DNA from: Alviniconcha marisindica
Taxonomy: Eukaryota > Mollusca > Gastropoda > Provannidae
Assembly: GCA_018857735.1 (NCBI GenBank)
Contig: JABMCL010001464.1
Location: 154,501-218,500 of the forward strand
Direction of reading: 5' to 3'
DNA length: 64,000 nt
Below, in pieces: positions 57,376-64,000 of this stretch (position 1 is the stretch's first letter; every line of letters starts with the position of its first letter). The position numbers were made by a program, and so were the translations under genes. Under the pieces are notes generated by a model. That model did not search any database and was not told the origin of the DNA. It saw only the letters and a list, made by a program, of their open reading frames with translations.

Positions 57376-57984
57376 GGAAATATTTGCTCATTTTCTCTGT
57401 TTTTATGTCAGCTGTTATCTTCACTTGAGGTTTCATTTAGATGAATGGCTGGTTTCATCAGAAGTTTGAATGGTTTATATATGGTGTGTTGTTTACCACC
57501 TGATGTTAAACCCACACGTTTTGACCATTCATTGGTTTTAGAATCATACAGAACTTATCTGGCTACTACCCTCACCCCAGTGAGCTGAGCTTTACATTGG
57601 CTAGTTTACCAAATCACCAGAAGTCATTGCCCATCATTGTTAAATGTGAAGCAGCAAACAGAGTGTGTCTGTCTCCTCTGCAGAATAAAATGGTAACCTC
57701 TTGAGGCGATTGAAGCATGAATCAAAGGTGACTGATGACCTGAAAGAAGACAAACTTTTATGGTGGTAAAGAAAGAAGCGAGCACGGTGAGTCTGCTTGG
57801 GAGCAGAGAACAGTGCTATATAAAAAGCAACCAATAGTAATAATAAAAAACAAGAAAGTTTTCCAAGCTATCGGGTCACGCAGGATCTGGTTGTCTGCTG
57901 CAAGGCGAGAGGCGTGCTGCTGCTGGATGCAGTGCCAGTGTATCACAGTTCGGCTTCCCCAGCAAGTGGGTGAAACAGAGGAGA

Positions 57985-58920
57985 AGTTGTAAATTCCCCC
58001 ACCCCCACCCCACCCCCCCTCACCTCCCCTCCCTTGTCCTACCAGTAGTGTGCACCTCAGCAGTGGTGCAGGGACAAGGGACAGATGGTCCCACATGGTT
58101 TGTTGTGCCCCCCACCCCCCAGTCCTACTGGTAGTGTGTACCTCAGCAGTGGTGCAGGGACAAGGGACAGATGGTCCCACATGAATTTAGTCTGTTGGTT
58201 TGTAAGGGATGAGGGACAGATGGTCCCACATGGTTTGTAGTGCCCCCCACCCCCCAGTCCTACCGGTAGTGCGTACCTCAGCAATGGTACAGGGATGAGG
58301 GACAGATGGTCCCACATGGTTTGTAGTGCCCCCCACCCCCCAGTCCTACCGGTAGTGCGTACCTCAGCAATGGTACAGGGATGAGGGACAGATGGTCCCA
58401 CATGGTTTGTAGTGCCCCCCACCCCCCAGTCCTACTGGTAGTGTGTACCTCAGCAGTGGTGCAGGGACAAGGGACAGATGGTCCCACATGAATTTAGTCT
58501 GTTGGTTTGTAAGGGATAAGGGACAGATGGTCCCACATGGTTTGTAGTGCCCCCCACCCCCCAGTCCTACCGGTAGTGTGTACCTCAGCAATGGTACAGG
58601 GATGAGGGACAGATGGTCCCACATGGTTTGTAGTGCCCCCCACCCCCCAGTCCTACCGGTAGTGCGTACCTCAGCAGTGGTGCAGGGACAAGGGACAGAT
58701 GGTCCCCATGAACTAGTCGTGGTTGTGTAATGCCCCCCCCCCCCCCACCCCTACCAGTCGTGTGTACCTCAGCAATGGTACAGGGATGAGGGACAGATGG
58801 TCCGACATGAATTTAGTCTGTTGGTTTGTAATCTCCCCACTCCCCAGTCCTACCGGTAGTGCGTACCTCTACAGTGGTGCGGGCACTAGGGACAGATGGT
58901 CCCGCATGAATTTAGTCTGT
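57985..58920. repeat. 86-bp minisatellite, ~11 copies with an alternative spacer
   Basis: The unit contains CAATGGTACAGGGATGAGGG, ACAGATGGTCCCACATG, GTGCCCCCCACCCCCCAGTC and CTACCGGTAGTGCGTACCTC. Some copies have GAATTTAGTCTGTTGGTTTG in place of TGGTTTGTAGTGCC and the C-rich spacer. The inverted CTACCGGTAG core is palindromic. Confidence 0.9.
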
Positions 58921-60285
58921 TGCTTTGTTTCCGGAAGCTGGGAGTGGATGTGATTACGTGTACATTGCAGCAGTGAACACAGCGGGGAATCTCAAAATGA
59001 CTTGTGAGTGTTTGTTGTGATTTTGGAGACGGTGAAGACAGCTGAACATTTTTGTTTTTGCTAGCAAATTCTTTTGTTATAAAATGATCCTGTTTATAAG
59101 TTTTACATTGTTAGTTTAACGAGCAGTAATACAACATATTGATCTACTGAGCACTCAGTATGCCATGTTTTTATGAGTTTAGCCACTGGAGAGGGGAAAT
59201 TATATGAAGCTTTAAATTGTCACACCACTTGAAAGATTTGTTATTTTTCTTCTTTGCCAAAGAGCTTACATTTTGCGACTTTTGGTGCAACACTGCTGTT
59301 AGCTCGATGTACCCATAATACATAAATCAAAATGTAAACCAGGTTTTTAAATTCAGGGTCACTGTGAAAACCAGAGGCGTGTCCATTTGGTGGTAAGAGC
59401 AACGAGTGTGGCAACCCTCCCCAAAAAGGGAGGAAAAAAGAAAATGTCATGTGTACATGCATATGAAAGAGTGTGTTGCACATAGGATCCAGCTGTAGTT
59501 GTGGTTTATTGCTTGTTCAGGTTTCCATGATAGACAACTTATGTTTTTTTCAACCGCACAGTACAGTCCTCATTGTTTGTTGTTGTTAGGCAATCGTTCG
59601 CTAAATTGTCTCTGGAGAGGTGCTGGTGGGGACCAGGAGGCAGTGGAACTTTAATGCCAGTCACTACCCCATCACCACCAGAATGATTCTGCATTAAGAT
59701 AGGCAGTGGTGTGAGCCATTTAATGTTTCATTCATTTTGAGGGGCAGTCATAAGATAACGTCCATAAGCACAACTTTTGAAGTGTGCCATGACATTTACA
59801 TTAAAGGGAAGTCACCCTAAAGGTCACATACTGCATGCTCTAACTTCCGGCTTCTCCAGCTGGCACTGATGGCAGTCATGGCTGGATATCTTTTAAAAGA
59901 ATTAAAGGAGAAAAATTCCCAGCTTCCCTAAATTGGAGATTGATTCTATGTTGAGGAGCTACTTAAAATGGGCATCATTTGCTGGCAACAAAATTCCATC
60001 TGTTACAGCTGACTACACTCAAGGTAAAAGGCCCTGTTCACAGCTGTGTAGAGCTATACTGGTGGTTAGCATTACGCAAACAGGTCTTTGCTTTTACAGA
60101 GATTTTAGTTGTCATCGTTCAACATTTTGGTTGATTTTGGCCCGTCCAGTCTGTTTGTAAAACTGGAGCAGTCACAACTTCCCCTCGCCTTTGTGGGCAT
60201 GTTAGTTTATATGCCACATTATGAATGAATTTGGCAGTGCTCTCTTATATGTGGCTGTATACCAACAGCTATTTTGGTGTGTTTT
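58921..60285. other. no gene seen; includes a dispersed repeat
   Basis: Holds the second copy (about 59625-59770) of the repeat at 47690-47835. The rest is AT-rich without coding signals. Confidence 0.5.
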
Positions 60286-60289
60286 TTAA

Positions 60290-60785
60290 AGGGGAATGAA
60301 ACCAAAGAAGCATAAAGAAACCCCACTAATAGGAATGGAATTTAAAATTCAAAACAAAACAAAACACCACACCAGTTTTTCACTTGCTTTCTCATCCTGG
60401 TTTTGAAGAATTGGCATTTTGAAAGTTGCGACAACATGACCATGCATGCTGCCATTTTGTGCCCAGCAGTCTGTGTTGGTGACGTCATTAACAAGGCCAA
60501 TGTGTATGGTAAAAGTATCGTACACATCACAAGCCTGTAAAGGTAATGTGTATGTCATGAGCTAACCATTTTCTTCTTTTCCTCATCACAAGCTAACCAT
60601 TTCCCGCTTCTCCTTGGTAAAGGGCAAACCAATGTTGCCGAGCCCAGAAGAGCTTAAATTTCAAGCAAAAAAGTACTTCTTTTACATAAATATTGATAGA
60701 ACATCCAGAAGAAGCATGCAGGCAGAACTGTTTACACATTTTCCAAAGTTTCAGGCCAGTTTGCATCTTCTGTTTAGTTCCCCTT
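60290..60785. mobile_element. TIR element, full-length copy 2
   Basis: Ends are AAGGGGAATGAAACCAAAG and CTTCTGTTTAGTTCCCCTT (approximate inverted complements of ~24 bases), flanked by TA within TTAA-like sites (60287-60290 and 60785-60788). It is 496 bases long with no coding capacity. It gives the reference layout for the expanded copy at 4356-5411. Confidence 0.75.
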
Positions 60786-60789
60786 TAAA

Positions 60790-60945
60790 GGAACTTCTCC
60801 TTCACAGGCTGAACTTTTGTGTGCTTGCAGCAGGTTAAACGAACGAAAGTTTTGCGATTGAACGTGCCATTGATTTTATATGGTGACTTTTTTTTGGACA
60901 CTGTAGCTAACTCTTGTTTCACAAGCTGATTACCATGTTGCGCAC
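60790..60945. repeat. dispersed repeat, second copy of 10318-10460
   Basis: CAGGCTGAACTTTTGTGTGC, CAGGTTAAACGAACGAAAG and GGTGACTTTTTTTTGGACAC align with the earlier copy. It directly abuts the TIR element. Confidence 0.6.
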
Positions 60946-61794
60946 TCTTTTCATGCGCTTCATTTTGACGTCACCAAAGTGTCTTTGGCGTCACTGATAG
61001 AACACCAGAAGCTCTCAGTTTTGCATACATCGTGGAAGAAATGCATGTGGATTGCATTGCAGTCATTTTTGTCATCGATTGTTTTGTCTCTGTGGAGTGA
61101 ACTTTTGATGACGTTTTGCAGCATTCTTGAAAAATGTAAGTCCATGAGGAAAGGTGTGGTCTATTGGGTTTTACCCCAGTCTATTAACTTTTATTGATTG
61201 GTAATATTTCAGTAAAATTAGCCAGCAGATGGAGATAAAAAATCTTTTTTTCTTTTTTGCTTAATGCAGCAGAGAAATTAAGCTAACATAAGAAAAAATT
61301 CATAACAAATTGTTTTTTCTCCAAACCTGTGACAGAAGTCCCTAGGTGAGAGGTGCCAGTGGGTGAACTCAAGTGACTTAGTTCTGTATTTCTCACAGAA
61401 ATGAATGAAATCGTTCAAGCGTGCTAGTGTTGGGAGTAAACTATATATATATATATATATGTATACACACTCATTCTGCAGCCACTACAATTTTCACCTA
61501 AGCATTGGTCTTTTTTGGAACTGTTATTGTTGACTGGAGTATTGTATATCTGAAACCATGCAACACAATACCAAATAAAATTGCAAAAACTGAATTTGTT
61601 TGTAGTCTCTCTCAGTGTGTATGCACTGTGTGTGTCTGGCACTGTTGAACAAGCAAGTTTTTGTGTGGAAGTTTCACGCGCCATCAGTAAGTATAAATGT
61701 TCATTCATTCATTCAGTCTCTTTTTTTCTCCATCGCATAATGGTGTAAAGCAGTGCACAATTCACACATGTCACACATCTGTGTTCGTCCCTCA
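60946..61794. other. no gene seen
   Basis: AT-rich DNA with a (TA)n tract near 61441-61460. No conserved feature. Confidence 0.5.
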
Positions 61795-63250
61795 GGATTG
61801 GTGACCATCTTCATCTCCATGCTGATGCAGCGATCTGCAGTGTGGGCTGTACTGGTGTGGAGATGGCTGACGAGCCTGGGTTGTATGTATGTAGAGGCAG
61901 GACAGAAGTGGGACAGATGTGGAGATGGCTGACTTGAACTTGGAAATCTGTGGGTGTGGGACAGAGGGCGGAGATGCCTGACTCAATCCTGGATGTAAGT
62001 ACATCTGTGGGTGTGGGACAGAAGTGGGACAGAAGGTGGAGAAGGCTGACTCAATCCTGGACGTCTGTGCATCAGTGGGGGCGGGACAGGGTGGAGATGG
62101 CTGCCTTGAGCCTGGAAGTCTGTATGTGGGGGCAGGACAGAAGTGGGACAGGGTGGAGACGGCTGACTGAGCCTGGAAGTCTGTGCATCTGTGGGTGTGG
62201 GACAGAGGGTGGAGATGGCTGACTTGAGCCTTGAAGTCTGTATGTGGGCGCAGGACAGAAGTGGGACAGGGTGGAGATGGCTGACTTGAGCCTGGAAGTC
62301 TGTATGTCTGTGGGTGCAGAACAGAAGTGGGATAGGGTGGAGATGGCTGACTTGAGCCTTGAAGTCTGTATGTGGGCGCAGGACAGAAGTGGGACAGGGT
62401 GGAGATGGCTGACTTGAGCCTGGAAGTCTGTAGGTCTGTGGGCGCAGGACAGAAGTGGGACAGGGTGGAGATGGCTGACTTGAGCCTTGAAGTCTGTATG
62501 TCTGTGGGGGTGGGACAGAAGTGGGACAGGGTGGAGATGGCTGACTTGAGCCTTGAAGTCTGTATGTGGGGGCAGGACAAAAGTGGGACAGGATGGAGAA
62601 GGCTGACTCAATCCTGGAAGTCTGTACATCTGTGGGGGAGGACAGAAGTGGGACAGGGTGGAGATGGCTGACTTGAGCCTTGAAGTCTGTATTTTTGGGG
62701 GTGGGACAGAAGTGGGACAGGGTGGAGATGGCTGACTTGAGCCTGGAAGTCTGTATGTCTGTGGGGGTGGGACAGAAGTGGGACAGGGTGGAGATGGCTG
62801 ACTTGAGCCTGGAAGTCTGTATGTCTGTGGGGGTGGGACAGAAGTGGACAGGGTGGAGATGGCTGACTTGAGCCTGGAAGTCTGTATGTCTGTGGGGGTG
62901 GGACAGAAGTGGGACAGGGTGGAGATGGCTGACTTGAGCCTGGAAGTCTGTATGTCTGTGGGGGTGGGACAGAAGTGGGACAGGGTGGAGATGGCTGACT
63001 TGAGCCTGGAAGTCTGTATGTCTGTGGGGGTGGGACAGAAGTGGGACAGGGTGGAGATGGCTGACTTGAGCCTGGAAGTCTGTATGTCTGTGGGGGTGGG
63101 ACAGAAGTGGGACAGGGTGGAGATGGCTGACTTGAGCCTGGAAGTCGGTATGTCTGTGGGAGTGGGACAGAAGTGGGACAGGGTGGAGATGGCTGACTTG
63201 AGCCTGGAAGTCTGTATGTCTGTGGGGGCAGGACAGAAGTGGGACAGAGG
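61795..63250. repeat. 66-bp minisatellite, ~22 copies
   Basis: The unit contains GTGGGACAGAAGTGGGACAG, GGTGGAGATGGCTGACTTGA and GCCTGGAAGTCTGTATGTCT, then GTGGGG. The right half is almost homogeneous and the left half more diverged. Because 66 is divisible by three, the + strand (GVGQKWDRVEMADLSLEVCM) and the minus strand (TDIQTSRLKSAISTLSHFCP) are both open for hundreds of codons. Confidence 0.9.
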
Positions 63251-64000
63251 TCTGGGTCCTGGTCCTACTTGTATGTCTGAGCTATATATATCTACACTCC
63301 AGGTTGCACACTGTGCTCGTCTTCTGGCACTAGTAAGCTCAAAACCCAACATTAGAAAAGCAAGACTTATGATTACACAAAAATTTGCTCTGTGTGAAGA
63401 CTGTGATTTCATTGATAATTGCTGTAACATTTCCAGTTCATACTTTTGCAATAACGTCAAGTCAAAAAAAAAAAACAAAAAAAAAAGGAAAAGTAAACAC
63501 AAGAGAGAAGATAAATAATACTTTTAAAGGGGGAAGCATCAACCTTGCATAAACATTCTTATTGTCTGCAGTCTGCATAAAATACTGCAAGTTAATTGTC
63601 TCATCAAGTTAATAAGCAAAACAAAAAAACCTGTGTTACAGCACTTCTCAGGCCTACAACAATAATAACTAAAAATGATTCATTCACAATCTTCATTGCT
63701 GTTCCAACTATTTTGGAAGTTATTTAATTTATAATTAATGGCTGTTTTTTCTTTCCCTGACTTACACAATTCTCAAAAAACGACCACACACATACGCAAA
63801 AAAGTCCGTAATGCCAAGTTATGTCATTTCCATCTTCCAAAGCTAGTCACTGTTATTGATTTTTGCCATTCTGTTTCCTCAATGTGACGCCATTTTATTT
63901 TATGTACCAACACTTACACCAGAAACCTTTGCAAAATAAGATGCTCCAATTCTGAAGTGGGCACTCTAACCTATTTTGGGGTATCAGATGTGAAAAATGC
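63251..64000. other. AT-rich end of window, no gene seen
   Basis: A-runs at 63466-63489 and otherwise unremarkable sequence. No exon was recognised. Confidence 0.5.

Noticed and set aside
62072..63502. 476-codon minus-strand open frame
   Set aside because: It is almost wholly a 66-bp minisatellite open in both directions, with no splice signals or known domain; kept only as a low-probability finding.

Overview
This window looks like nuclear DNA from an animal, most likely a marine mollusc and probably a gastropod. Its genes are intron-split with GT-AG (and one AT-AC) junctions. The conserved genes are animal housekeeping or ciliary/testis-type genes. The intergenic DNA is crowded with (CA)n/(GA)n microsatellites, minisatellites, tRNA-derived SINEs and short repeats ending in a GTTGACTGGGCGTAAA-type core, which I associate with mollusc genomes. 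The taxon is an inference; no marker gene settles it.

Layout: (1) 274-3465, plus strand, the last two coding exons of COX10 (haem A synthesis), followed by its 3' flank. (2) 3.5-21.4 kb, gene-poor repeat DNA: a TIR element whose interior has grown into a minisatellite, pyrimidine-rich satellite, 56-bp, 54-bp and 38-bp arrays, very long CA/GT tracts and SINEs. (3) 21.4-37.8 kb, minus strand, an eight-exon gene for a ~353-residue protein with a BLUF-like fold, best matched to TEX47. One intron has textbook U12 AT-AC signals. Another intron holds a ~5.3 kb sense-oriented non-LTR retrotransposon with a 2A-like recoding motif, an APE endonuclease, a reverse transcriptase and a C-terminal zinc knuckle; it is broken by stops and frameshifts. 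(4) 38.0-39.6 kb, plus strand, GPANK1 (ankyrin + zinc-finger-like + G-patch), head-to-head with the TEX47-like gene and probably sharing its promoter. (5) 43.1-45.9 kb, plus strand, two exons encoding a low-complexity/basic N-terminus and a helix-turn-helix-like domain. (6) 47.3-52.7 kb, plus strand, DTWD1 (tRNA acp3U-type aminocarboxypropyltransferase), five coding exons. Its phase is compatible with the helix-turn-helix exons upstream, so a fused transcript is possible. (7) 52.7-64 kb, repeats only: an 85-bp array, a nested hairpin element, 86-bp and 66-bp minisatellites.

The strongest unusual signals are as follows. Two DTWD1 introns contain tandem copies of their own 3' splice site plus the start of the next exon (seven decoys in one, one in the other). 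The TEX47-like gene has an AT-AC intron, and its BLUF-like fold lacks the flavin-photochemistry residues. The LINE carries a 2A motif next to a hydrophobic stretch. Two families of dispersed elements have copies in which an internal segment has been tandemly amplified. No operon-like or defence system was found; the genes are functionally unrelated neighbours.
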